From the NCBI GenBank assembly GCA_029976905.1, contig JAPOLW010000010.1, forward strand, positions 1 through 17,904: a DNA stretch of 17,904 bases. The letters are read 5' to 3'. The DNA comes from a bacterium (lineage in GTDB: Bacteria > Desulfobacterota > Binatia > UBA12015). The position numbers and the translations under genes were made by a program. Under the pieces are notes generated by a model. It was not told where the DNA came from and did no database searches. It saw nothing but the letters and a program-made list of their open reading frames with translations. Position 1 is the first letter of the stretch. Every line of letters starts with the position of its first letter. Below, piece by piece: positions 1-6,351 of this stretch.

Positions 1-90
1 GACACCTGGGTGACGGGGCCGACCGGAACCAACGTCATGGACCTCGTCGTCGCACTTGGCGGCTCGGGCGGGAACGGTTTTAAGGTGTAA
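1..90 (+). CDS. Probable glycerate 2-kinase (MOFRL family), C-terminal end only
   Basis: Frame 1 is open from the window edge and ends in TAA at 88-90, giving the last 29 residues of a protein whose start lies outside the window. It contains TGPTGTNVMDL, which resembles the conserved GPTxTNVxDL segment near the C-terminus of MOFRL-family glycerate kinases (also called hydroxypyruvate reductase or TtuD in older annotation). Those enzymes phosphorylate glycerate to 2-phosphoglycerate in glyoxylate, serine and tartrate metabolism. The glycine-rich ending (GGSGGNGFKV) is less typical. A link to the serine genes 5 kb downstream is thematically plausible but is only inference. Only 29 residues are visible, so the assignment rests on one motif. 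Confidence 0.7.
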   Translation, partial: DTWVTGPTGTNVMDLVVALGGSGGNGFKV

Positions 91-335
91 AACGACGAAT
101 TGGATGAGGTTGGACGCCGACCGCCGGACTTGGGTGGTTGACAATTTCCATTGAAAAAACTAGGCTCCGATCAAGCACGCATTCAAACGCAATGTCATCG
201 GGCTGGACGAGGTGAGGCCTGCCCGCCGCGACCGAATCCACGGTCTGCGGATGGCAAGACGCGCTGGCGTGAGGGGGTGAGGGGATGTTGCACGCGGAGG
301 CCGGACGCGCCCGGGCTTGCCCGGAGGATTCAACG
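91..335. other. Intergenic region with promoter and leader
   Basis: This 245-bp gap holds the promoter described separately at 138-166. Just after the expected transcription start, CCGAT (167-171) can pair with ATCGG (197-201), and inside it CATT (180-183) with AATG (191-194). The helix is short and bulged, so it is a weak leader structure. Open frames on both strands here have no convincing start or ribosome site. They look like chance frames running into the downstream gene, so I do not call a gene. Confidence 0.4.
138..166 (+). promoter_or_regulatory. Sigma-70-type promoter for the kinase-folE operon
   Basis: A perfect -35 hexamer TTGACA (138-143) is followed by a 17-bp, locally AT-rich spacer and the -10-like TAGGCT (161-166). 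The -10 keeps T1, A2 and T6. Transcription would start near 173, giving a leader of about 160 nt before the kinase start at 336. The same TTGAC-N17/18-TAG(G/C)C arrangement recurs in two other intergenic gaps of this window. Confidence 0.55.
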
Positions 336-1436
336 ATGACCCAGGCTTCGCTCGAGGAGCAGAAGATCGTGGGGCTCGCCGAGGAGTATGGGCTCGGCAA
401 GGTGCAGGCAGTCGCTCCGGCACCCCGCGGCTGGACGCGCTCCGCGCCGCATCAGAAGAACTTTCTCGTCGATGCCGGCCGCAGCAAGGTCATCTTCCGC
501 TTCGATGACAGGCGCGGTGAAATCGATCTCAAGCGCGAGACGGATCTCTTTCTCTATCTGCGCAAGCACGGATTCCCGTGCCCTCAACCGATCCCGGATC
601 GCAAGAGCCGCCACTACCGCGACGTCGGTGGCGCGCGACTGACGGCCTACAAGAACATCGATGGGCTGCGGCCCGACGTGGAGGCGTTGAGCCCCGCGCA
701 GATCGAAGGAGTCGGGCGGGCGCTCGGCGAGATGCACCTCATCTGCAAGGGCTACAAGAAGGGGATCGAAAACCGGTTCAGCTTCGAGCGGGTCGCCGAT
801 CTCTACGAAGAGATCCGCCCGCGGTTACCGGACTACTTTCGCCGCATCACCCGGATTCTCGACGACGAGGTGGACTACCTTGCGGACTATCTCGAGGGGA
901 AGCTCCCCAAGGGGGTCATCTACGCCGACCTGCTCTCCGAGAACGTTCTGCTCAAGGGCAACAAGTTGGTGGGCATCGTCGGGTTCGACGCGGTCTGCCG
1001 CGGCAAGTTCATCTTCGACCTCGCCACGGCCGTGAATGCGCTCTGCTATGTGAACGGCACGTACGACGTCAAGCGTTTCGAGACCGTCATCGCCGGGTAC
1101 GAATCGATCCGCACACTTTCCCTGGCGGAATGGGATTCCTTCCCCAACGAGCTGCGTTTCTCGGCCTTTCGCTTCACCGTGACGCAATTGCGGGAGATCC
1201 TGGAACTGCCCGATGCGGGCACGTGTCTGGCGCTCATCACCGAGGGGCGGTTGCCGGCCCGCTCGGAGGATCGTCGCGCCACGGCTCTCCATGGATTCCA
1301 GGGGTTCTTCGACCGACTGTCGATTCTGCGTCGGGAGCGTGACGGCGGCATGGAGTCCATGCTCCTCGCGATGGCGACCGGGTACGATTACCGGAAGTAT
1401 CAGAAGGTAAAGGCAGTCGGCCGCAAGGCCAGGTAG
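336..1436 (+). CDS. Homoserine-kinase-like (ThrB type II, APH/choline-kinase fold) phosphotransferase
   Basis: This 366-residue protein resembles the APH-fold homoserine kinases that phosphorylate homoserine for threonine synthesis. ATG 336 is chosen because GGAGG lies at 323-327; an in-frame ATG-like start at 285 has no such site. Family-like stretches are LRKHGFPCPQPIPDR in the N-lobe, ALGEMHLICKGYKKG mid-protein and the catalytic region GVIYADLLSENVLL. Asp198 and Asn203 of the catalytic loop (HxDxxxxN type) are present, although the usual His is Tyr196. The metal-binding Asp of the following IDF motif is Gly216 (GIVGFDAV), at unchanged spacing; Asp218 lies two residues later. So it may be a divergent kinase, a different phosphotransferase or an inactive relative. 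It is followed 8 bp later by folE, probably in one transcript. Substrate uncertain. Confidence 0.7.
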   Translation: MTQASLEEQKIVGLAEEYGLGKVQAVAPAPRGWTRSAPHQKNFLVDAGRSKVIFRFDDRRGEIDLKRETDLFLYLRKHGFPCPQPIPDRKSRHYRDVGGARLTAYKNIDGLRPDVEALSPAQIEGVGRALGEMHLICKGYKKGIENRFSFERVADLYEEIRPRLPDYFRRITRILDDEVDYLADYLEGKLPKGVIYADLLSENVLLKGNKLVGIVGFDAVCRGKFIFDLATAVNALCYVNGTYDVKRFETVIAGYESIRTLSLAEWDSFPNELRFSAFRFTVTQLREILELPDAGTCLALITEGRLPARSEDRRATALHGFQGFFDRLSILRRERDGGMESMLLAMATGYDYRKYQKVKAVGRKAR

Positions 1437-1444
1437 GCGCTCTC

Positions 1445-1996
1445 GTGGAGAAATTCTTCGAGGGGATCCTCCGGGAGATCGGAGAGGATCCGGACCGGGA
1501 AGGCCTGCGAAAGACACCGGCGCGCTGCGCGAAGGCCCTTCGTGAATTGACCCGCGGCTACGAACAGGACGCCGAGGAGATCGTCAAGGGAGCCCTCTTC
1601 ACCGAGGACTACTCCGAGATGATCATCATGAAGGACATCGACTTCTACTCGCTTTGCGAGCACCACATGTTGCCCTTCTTCGGCAAGGTCCACATGGCCT
1701 ACCTGCCCAGCGGGAAGATCGTGGGGATCTCGAAGATGGCCCGCCTCGTCGATGTCTTCGCGCGCCGGCTTCAGGTGCAGGAGCGCATGACGACCCAGAT
1801 CGCCTCCCTCTTCATGGACACGCTCGATGCCGAGGGAGTCGCTGTCGTCGTCGAGGCCGAGCATCTGTGCATGCGGATGCGGGGTGTCGAGAAGCAGAAC
1901 TCCTACGTCGTCACGAGCGCGATGTTCGGCGTTTTCCGGGATCACCAGGAGACGCGCGAGGAGTTCATGAACCTCATCGGTCACCGTCGCGCCTGA
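1445..1996 (+). CDS. folE: GTP cyclohydrolase I (FolE type I)
   Basis: FolE converts GTP to 7,8-dihydroneopterin triphosphate, the first step of tetrahydrofolate synthesis, and acts in the cytoplasm as a homodecamer. The 183-residue length is normal for the family. The zinc ligands are visible as Cys71 and His74 in SLCEHHMLPFFG, and Cys142 in EAEHLCMRMRGVEKQ. The N-terminal DPDREGLRKTPARCAKA and the substrate region GISKMARLVDVFARRLQVQE are also classic. Translation starts at GTG 1445, 8 bp after the kinase stop, with only a weak upstream purine run (AGGTAGG), which suggests coupling to the upstream gene. The last codons and the TGA stop form the first part of the 19-bp repeat array that follows. 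Confidence 0.97.
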   Translation: MEKFFEGILREIGEDPDREGLRKTPARCAKALRELTRGYEQDAEEIVKGALFTEDYSEMIIMKDIDFYSLCEHHMLPFFGKVHMAYLPSGKIVGISKMARLVDVFARRLQVQERMTTQIASLFMDTLDAEGVAVVVEAEHLCMRMRGVEKQNSYVVTSAMFGVFRDHQETREEFMNLIGHRRA

Positions 1997-2252
1997 GGCG
2001 CCCCGTTGCGGCTGAGGGGCCCCGTTGCTTCTGAGGGGAACCGTTGCGCCTGAGGCGCACCGTCGCGGCTGAGGGGCCCCGTCGCTTCTGAGGCGCCCCG
2101 TTGCGGTTGAGGGGCCCCGTCGCTTCTGAGGCGCCCCGTTGCGGTTGAGGGGCACCGTCGCGCCTGAGGGGCACCGCTGCGCCTGAGGGGCCCCGCTGCG
2201 CCTGAGGGGCCCCGTCGCGCCTGAGGCGCCCCGTCGCTTCTGCGGCGCACGC
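1982..2252. repeat. Tandem array of about thirteen 19-bp units starting on the folE stop
   Basis: From 1993 to 2239 there are 13 uninterrupted units of exactly 19 bp, typified by CTGAGGGGCCCCGTCGCGC, with a degraded fourteenth unit from 2240. The last 11 bases of folE before the unit boundary (1982-1992) match the tail of a unit, so the array contains the folE stop codon. Differences fall at a few positions: 1 (C/T), 7 (G/C), 9-10 (C/A), 14-15 (TT/TC/CT) and 18-19 (GG/TT/GC). Units 5-8 alternate as a 38-bp dimer. Many units carry the palindrome GGGGCCCC or GGCGCC. Each unit has TGA on the + strand and, because 19 is not a multiple of 3, all three frames are stopped. It lies between the convergent genes folE and mutT. 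Function unknown. Confidence 0.92.
1989..2001 (+). other. Hairpin enclosing the folE stop codon
   Basis: GCGCC (1989-1993), TGA (1994-1996) and GGCGC (1997-2001) form a perfect 13-bp inverted repeat with the stop codon as its loop. The stem has five G-C pairs. The exact palindrome is not kept in the other repeat units, so it may be incidental to the repeat sequence. Confidence 0.45.
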
Positions 2253-2505
2253 CGGAGCATCGGGCGGGCTCCCCGGAGCTGGTCTGCCGGGGCCCCGGTT
2301 GGCTCGGGGCGTATTTCCCCCAGACCCCTATTTTCGGGGGGCACGCCCGGTTTTCCGGGGTTGACGGCTGGCCTGCGCGCGCGCCCGACCCGGACCCCGC
2401 TTTGCCTGGTCCCCTCGCGTCGATGGGATACGCCGTGCCCCTTTTCGGCGAGATCGGAGCGAGGGGAGAGGGCCCTTCCGCCCTGAACCGGCGAATCCCG
2501 TATGC
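2253..2505. other. GC-rich structured spacer between convergent genes
   Basis: No gene is called here. The stretch holds the palindrome CCGGGGCCCCGG (2287-2298). A nested hairpin follows, with outer arms GGGCGT (2307-2312) and ACGCCC (2343-2348) and inner arms CCCCC (2317-2321) and GGGGG (2336-2340). A third, overlapping hairpin is CCCGG-TTTT-CCGGG (2346-2359), which competes with the outer stem. No clean U-tract follows, so none is a textbook intrinsic terminator, but the position between convergent genes suits a bidirectional termination zone. Open minus-strand frames here are repetitive or low-complexity and have no family signature. Confidence 0.4.
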
Positions 2506-2589
2506 GGAGTTGCCTTTCCCGTAATCTTGTTCTTGCATCCGGTGACGACTTTGTACTAAGACGACTAGGTAATCTTACTTACCATTCCC
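2506..2589. other. AT-richer patch with short direct and inverted repeats
   Basis: Base composition drops clearly relative to both flanks. GTAATCTT occurs at 2521-2528 and 2569-2576. GACGACT occurs at 2544-2550 and 2560-2566 and flanks a near-palindrome, CTTTGTACTAAG (2549-2560). GGTAA (2568-2572) can pair with TTACC (2579-2583). No gene is visible. It may be the 3' untranslated region of mutT or the scar of an old insertion; nothing decides between these. Confidence 0.35.
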
Positions 2590-3111
2590 CTAGCCACCCC
2601 CTCCGGAGCATTCATGAGTCACTTCTTCGACCCCATTGCTGTCCTTTATTTCGGAATCGTCGGAGGCTTTGCCGTCGGCCTCCTCGTTCTTCGCCCTCGG
2701 TCCTGACGCCGCCCGCAGCCAGGCATCGAGCTGCGGCAGCAGCGGAAGGTCGGCCGACGCCCAGTCGAGACCCCTGGCTTCCGCCATGTCGACCCACCGG
2801 AGTTCCTCGTGCTCCCGGGCGACCGGTGTCCCGGAGGCCAACCGCGCAAGATACACGTCGAGCACGATCTTCTTGTCCTGCGAGTATTCTCGGCCGAGAA
2901 TTCCGAGTGGACGGATGACGCATCCGAGTTCCTCGCGTATCTCGCGAACGAGAGCGTCCTCGGGGGATTCTCCCGCCTCGACCTTGCCGCCGGGGAACTC
3001 CCAGAGTCCCGCGTCGGCCATGGTCGTGGAGCGCAAGGCGACCAGAAATCGCTCGCCCTCCAGGAGGGCCGCTCCGACGACGTGAACGAAGCCTAGAAGG
3101 TTGCCCACCAC
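2590..3111 (-). CDS. mutT: MutT-like Nudix hydrolase
   Basis: The product is a 173-residue Nudix hydrolase of MutT type, which removes pyrophosphate from oxidised or non-canonical nucleoside triphosphates such as 8-oxo-dGTP, or from related (d)NTPs. The complete Nudix box GX5EX7REUXEEXGU spans residues 42-64, with Glu48, Arg56, Glu57, Glu60 and Glu61 all present. The N-terminal strand and ADAGLWEFPGGK segment are typical of MutT/CTP pyrophosphatases. The GTG start at 3111 lies inside the 3' end of the tolC-like gene (19-bp overlap); another GTG follows at 3108. The core would end near residue 133. About 40 acidic, low-complexity residues follow, encoded by AT-richer DNA, and are not needed for the fold. 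The exact nucleotide substrate cannot be read from the sequence. Confidence 0.88.
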   Translation of the reverse strand: MVGNLLGFVHVVGAALLEGERFLVALRSTTMADAGLWEFPGGKVEAGESPEDALVREIREELGCVIRPLGILGREYSQDKKIVLDVYLARLASGTPVAREHEELRWVDMAEARGLDWASADLPLLPQLDAWLRAASGPRAKNEEADGKASDDSEIKDSNGVEEVTHECSGGGG

Positions 3112-5033
3112 GGCGTGTGCGTCTCGCCGCGAGGCTCGATCGTCACGTTGAAACGCGACAGGAGGGTCCCCTGCGCCCGCTCCATCTCTGCCTTGGTGAT
3201 GTTGAACTCGATCATGGCCTGGATGTGGGCGACCTCCGCAGCGGCGAGATCATTCTGGAATTTCAGAAGGTCGGTCGTGGTCACCATGCCGACCTCGTAG
3301 CGCTTGGTCTGGTTGCGCAGATTTTGCTGGCTCAGCTCGCGCGTGATGCGGGTCGTCTCGATGCGCTCCTGGTCGGAGAGGAGTTCGGTCACGGCACGTC
3401 CGACCTCGGTGCTGACGTCCGCGACGACCTGTCGATAGCGGGCGAAGGATTGCTGCTCCTCCACGCGGGCTCGGGTCGCCCGCGCCCGCGCCCCGGCGTT
3501 TCCGATTGGAATCTCGATGCGAATGCCTGCCTGGTATCCGTAGAACCGGCCATCGACCATCGTGTCGAGGGCATCGCCCCAGTTCCCCTGGAAGTACTCG
3601 GTCTCCGGAGTGTCGTTCTGGCCGGCGAGTCCGTTGACGCCAATCGTTCCGAAGAGGTCGATTTTCGGCAGGACACCGTTTTCCTGCAGAGCCGTGTTGA
3701 GCTCCCGTCCTTTGATGGCGAGCCGCGCCGCGGCGATCTCGGGACGGCTCTCCATGGCGATCTGCAGGGCCTCCTCCACCCGGACCTCGATCTCCTCACT
3801 CGTCGGCGTGTCGATCGGCCGAACCGCCCGGGGCAGGAAGGGATTCTCGCTGGGAAGGTAGACCTGCTGGCGCAAGAGCAAGCGGGCCTGTTCGAGCTCG
3901 TTTCTGGCGACGATGACCTCTTCCTTGCGCCGGGCCGCCTCCGCCTCGCTTTCGAGCACGGCCACCGGCGGGAGAACGCCGACGTCCACGCGCGTGCGAT
4001 TGTCGCGTACCGTCTTTTCCGCCAACTCGAGCGAGCCCTTGAGCACGTCGAGGCGCTCCTCGAGGCCAACGACGGCCCAGTAGCTGGCGATCACGCGGCG
4101 GATGAAATTGGCCACGGCGGCCCGATAGTTTTCGATCGAGGCGTCGGTGGCCGCTTCGGCGACGCGGATCCGCAGACTGGTGAAGTAGAGGCCGAAGCCG
4201 CGCAAGAGGGGTTGGTTCAGAGAGGCGGCGATTTGTGGAACGAACTGGGGATTGAAGAGCTGGAAGGGCCGATCGAGACCACCGAGAAGCGCATCGTTGG
4301 TCGAGCGCGCGTTGTCCCAATCCAGGGAGAACGCGCCGCCGCTGCGCAGAAGTTTGCTCAGGCCGAAATCCCAGTTGCCGTTGGTCGTGCTGACCCGCAG
4401 GGAGTCCTCGGACCCGGCGTTCAGCACATTGCTGATCGGAGTGGCGTTCCGCCGAAAGCCGAGATCGATTCCGAAGAGGGGATCGAATTGTGCTTGCGCC
4501 TCGAGGATCCCCGTTTGTTGCCCCAGGGGCGTGAGCGACTCGGCGATCACGCCCGGGTTGTTCTGGATGGCGGTGAGCACGGCGTCGCGCAGGGTCAGCT
4601 GGGCGGGCGCATCCCGTAGACCGCTGACGTACGGATTTTGCGGTTCGCGCGTGGGAAGCTCGTACTGGGCGGTCAGAACCTGCCAGATCGAGGGTTCGTC
4701 GAGAATTTCGTCGCGCGCGTTCTGCGAGGCGCCGGCGGCCGAGGATGGTTGCGACGCCGCGGGCGCCGTCTTCTCCGCCGCCGGGGTCCCGGTCTCCTGG
4801 GCCGATAGGGGGGGAGCGACCACGAGGAGCAGGGCGGCGGCTCCCAGAAGCGCACTCCACCACGTCGGTCGGGACCGCTCGCGGGAGGTCGTTCTCCCCG
4901 GGCCCTGCGTTCGTCTCCCCGGGTTCTGCGCGCGCTGGCGCCTGGAGGAGAACTTCTGCACGACACTTTCGCGTAACGCCGGGCGCGGGGGTTTGTCAAC
5001 GAAATCGAGTTCGTTCGATGGTACCCGCTCCAA
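3093..5033 (-). CDS. TolC-family outer-membrane efflux protein (start uncertain)
   Basis: The open frame encodes up to 646 residues with the features of a TolC-type outer-membrane channel: an LTLRDAVLTAIQNNPGV helix near the N-terminus, long helical repeats with LPKIDLFGTIGVNGL strands, and a second half repeating the first. The secretion signal is WWSALLGAAALLLVVAPPLSAQ, preceded by a basic stretch. The longest start is TTG 5033, with GGAG about 6 nt upstream. It leaves about 55 residues before the hydrophobic core, so GTG 4961 is an alternative that shortens the leader to about 33 residues. No ATG is available. mutT follows with overlap. No inner-membrane pump is adjacent on this strand, so the transported substrate is unknown. 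It is distinct from the TolC-like protein encoded at 12004-13452. Confidence 0.88.
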   Translation of the reverse strand: MERVPSNELDFVDKPPRPALRESVVQKFSSRRQRAQNPGRRTQGPGRTTSRERSRPTWWSALLGAAALLLVVAPPLSAQETGTPAAEKTAPAASQPSSAAGASQNARDEILDEPSIWQVLTAQYELPTREPQNPYVSGLRDAPAQLTLRDAVLTAIQNNPGVIAESLTPLGQQTGILEAQAQFDPLFGIDLGFRRNATPISNVLNAGSEDSLRVSTTNGNWDFGLSKLLRSGGAFSLDWDNARSTNDALLGGLDRPFQLFNPQFVPQIAASLNQPLLRGFGLYFTSLRIRVAEAATDASIENYRAAVANFIRRVIASYWAVVGLEERLDVLKGSLELAEKTVRDNRTRVDVGVLPPVAVLESEAEAARRKEEVIVARNELEQARLLLRQQVYLPSENPFLPRAVRPIDTPTSEEIEVRVEEALQIAMESRPEIAAARLAIKGRELNTALQENGVLPKIDLFGTIGVNGLAGQNDTPETEYFQGNWGDALDTMVDGRFYGYQAGIRIEIPIGNAGARARATRARVEEQQSFARYRQVVADVSTEVGRAVTELLSDQERIETTRITRELSQQNLRNQTKRYEVGMVTTTDLLKFQNDLAAAEVAHIQAMIEFNITKAEMERAQGTLLSRFNVTIEPRGETHTPWWATF

Positions 5034-5168
5034 CCATTTCTCCGGTCCTGGGTTCGTTCGTGGGTCGACTCGCCTTGACTGCCACTGGGGCCTTCGCTAG
5101 CCACCCCGGGTGATGCCCGGGCGGAACGAGGAGGCTGTCCTCGCCTCCGCCGGGGCCTCCGTCGCGCC
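5034..5168. other. Divergent intergenic region between tolC-like and serine genes
   Basis: This 135-bp region holds the promoter at 5075-5103 and two dyads: CCCGGG-TGATG-CCCGGG (5105-5121) and GGAGGC-TGTCCTC-GCCTCC (5130-5148). GTTCGTTCG occurs at 5009-5017 and at 5052-5060, 43 bp apart or about four helical turns, which could mark paired operator sites if the tolC-like gene starts at 4961. No gene fits inside. Confidence 0.4.
5075..5103 (+). promoter_or_regulatory. Candidate promoter for the aminotransferase-serA-purA run
   Basis: TTGACT (5075-5080) is separated by 17 bp from TAGCCA (5098-5103). The -35 is good and the -10 is poor, but the layout matches the promoter at 138-166. A start near 5110 would leave a leader of about 59 nt that includes the GGAGGC/GCCTCC hairpin. 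No strong ribosome site precedes ATG 5169, and the purine-rich GAGGAGG at 5128-5134 is held in that hairpin. Confidence 0.35.
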
Positions 5169-6326
5169 ATGACGCCAGCACCCCAGAAGAGGTATCTTCT
5201 CGCCCCCGGGCCCACCCCGGTGCCCGAAGAGGTTCTGCTCGCCATGGCAGCACCGACCATCCACCATCGCACGCCCCAGTTCGAGGCGATGGTCGGTGAG
5301 GTCCGCGACGGACTCAAGCAGGTCTGGCAGACCGAACAGGACGTTCTCGTGCTGGCGTCGTCGGGCACCGGCGCCATGGAGGCGTCGGTGGTCAACACGC
5401 TCAGCCCCGGCGACGTCGCCATCGTCGTCAACGCCGGCAAGTTCGGCGAGCGTTGGACGAAGATCTGCCGCGGGTATGGCATCGAGGTCGAGGAAATCGA
5501 GGTCGAGTGGGGCGAGGCCGTCGATCCGGCTGCGGTCGAGGCGATCCTGCAACGCCGACCAGAGGTCCGGGCGGTGCTCGTCCAGGCCAGTGAAACCTCG
5601 ACGACCGTGCTCCATCCAATCGAGGACCTCGCCGCGCTCACCCGAGACCGCGACACGCTTCTCATCGTCGATGGAATCACGTCGGTCGGCGTCGTCGACA
5701 TGCCGATGGACCGCACCGGGATCGATATCCTCGTTTCGGGTTCGCAAAAGGCCTTCATGCTTCCGCCAGGGCTCGCCTTTGTTGCCTTCTCGGAGAAGGC
5801 GTGGAAGGCGAGTGAGAGTGCGACGCTCCCCAAGTTCTACTTCGATCTCGCCCGCGAGCGTGCGAGCCAGCAGAAGAATACGACCGCCTACACGCCTGCG
5901 ATCAACCTGATGTACGGCCTACGCAAGGCGCTGGGTTTCATGCTCTGCGAGGGGCTCCCGGAGCTTTTCGCACGCCATGACCGGCTTGCGCGCGCGACCC
6001 GCGCCGGGGCCCGGGGGCTTGGCCTCCCTCTGGTGGCGGAAAAGTCCCCAAGCCCGGCGGCCACCGGCGTCTTCCTGCCCGACGGCGTTCCGGGAGGCGA
6101 CCTACAGAAGTATCTTCGCAACGCCGTAGGTGTCGAGGTCGCGGGCGGCCAGGATCGATTCAAGGGTCGGATCCTACGCCTGGCCCACCTGGGCCACGTC
6201 GGTCCGTTCGACGTCGTGACCGGCATGGCGGCGCTGGAATTCGGATTATCGCGTTTTGGTGTCGAGGCGCCCTGGGGTCGCGGCGTTGCGGCGGCCGAGG
6301 GCTTCCCCCCGCCGGCCACTCGCTGA
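5169..6326 (+). CDS. Class V PLP aminotransferase (serine/phosphoserine type)
   Basis: This is a 385-residue fold-type I, class V aminotransferase of the alanine/serine-glyoxylate and archaeal-type phosphoserine aminotransferase group. The N-terminus YLLAPGPTPVPEEV, the SSGTGAMEA cofactor-phosphate loop, Asp168 in LLIVDGITSVG and the PLP-binding Lys194 in SGSQKAFMLPPG are all present. The group uses serine, phosphoserine or alanine as amino donor with a 2-oxoacid. Position directly before serA, 25 bp apart and on the same strand, favours a role in serine synthesis, converting 3-phosphohydroxypyruvate to phosphoserine in place of classical SerC. A photorespiratory-type serine-glyoxylate role cannot be excluded, since a glycerate kinase end lies 5 kb upstream. 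The last 20 or so residues form a Gly/Pro/Ala-rich tail outside the fold. Confidence 0.9.
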   Translation: MTPAPQKRYLLAPGPTPVPEEVLLAMAAPTIHHRTPQFEAMVGEVRDGLKQVWQTEQDVLVLASSGTGAMEASVVNTLSPGDVAIVVNAGKFGERWTKICRGYGIEVEEIEVEWGEAVDPAAVEAILQRRPEVRAVLVQASETSTTVLHPIEDLAALTRDRDTLLIVDGITSVGVVDMPMDRTGIDILVSGSQKAFMLPPGLAFVAFSEKAWKASESATLPKFYFDLARERASQQKNTTAYTPAINLMYGLRKALGFMLCEGLPELFARHDRLARATRAGARGLGLPLVAEKSPSPAATGVFLPDGVPGGDLQKYLRNAVGVEVAGGQDRFKGRILRLAHLGHVGPFDVVTGMAALEFGLSRFGVEAPWGRGVAAAEGFPPPATR

Positions 6327-6351
6327 CGGCGGCGAGGAGGAGAAAGAGCCG

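Noticed and set aside
80..423. Short frames on both strands before the kinase gene
   Set aside because: They overlap the promoter or run antisense into the kinase start, lack ribosome sites and show no conserved pattern.
1993..2252. CRISPR array
   Set aside because: The 19-bp units are directly abutting with no spacers, and no cas gene is present.
1993..2252. Plasmid iteron origin
   Set aside because: The TGAGGGGC core recalls iterons, but there is no rep gene, no DnaA-box cluster or AT-rich melting region recognised beside it, and the neighbours are chromosomal housekeeping genes.
1400..2538. Repetitive minus-strand frames (GAPQ/RNGAPQ-type repeats) across folE and the 19-bp array
   Set aside because: The protein repeats come directly from the 19-bp DNA repeat read without stops. 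Part is antisense to folE, more than one frame is open equally well, and no convincing start site exists.
3117..4619. A 500-codon plus-strand frame antisense to the first tolC-like gene
   Set aside because: The opposite strand carries a clear TolC-family protein with a signal peptide; the plus-strand translation has no recognisable domain.
5101..5168. T-box or known amino-acid riboswitch before the serine genes
   Set aside because: The leader is only about 60 nt and lacks the conserved cores I would expect; only simple hairpins are visible.
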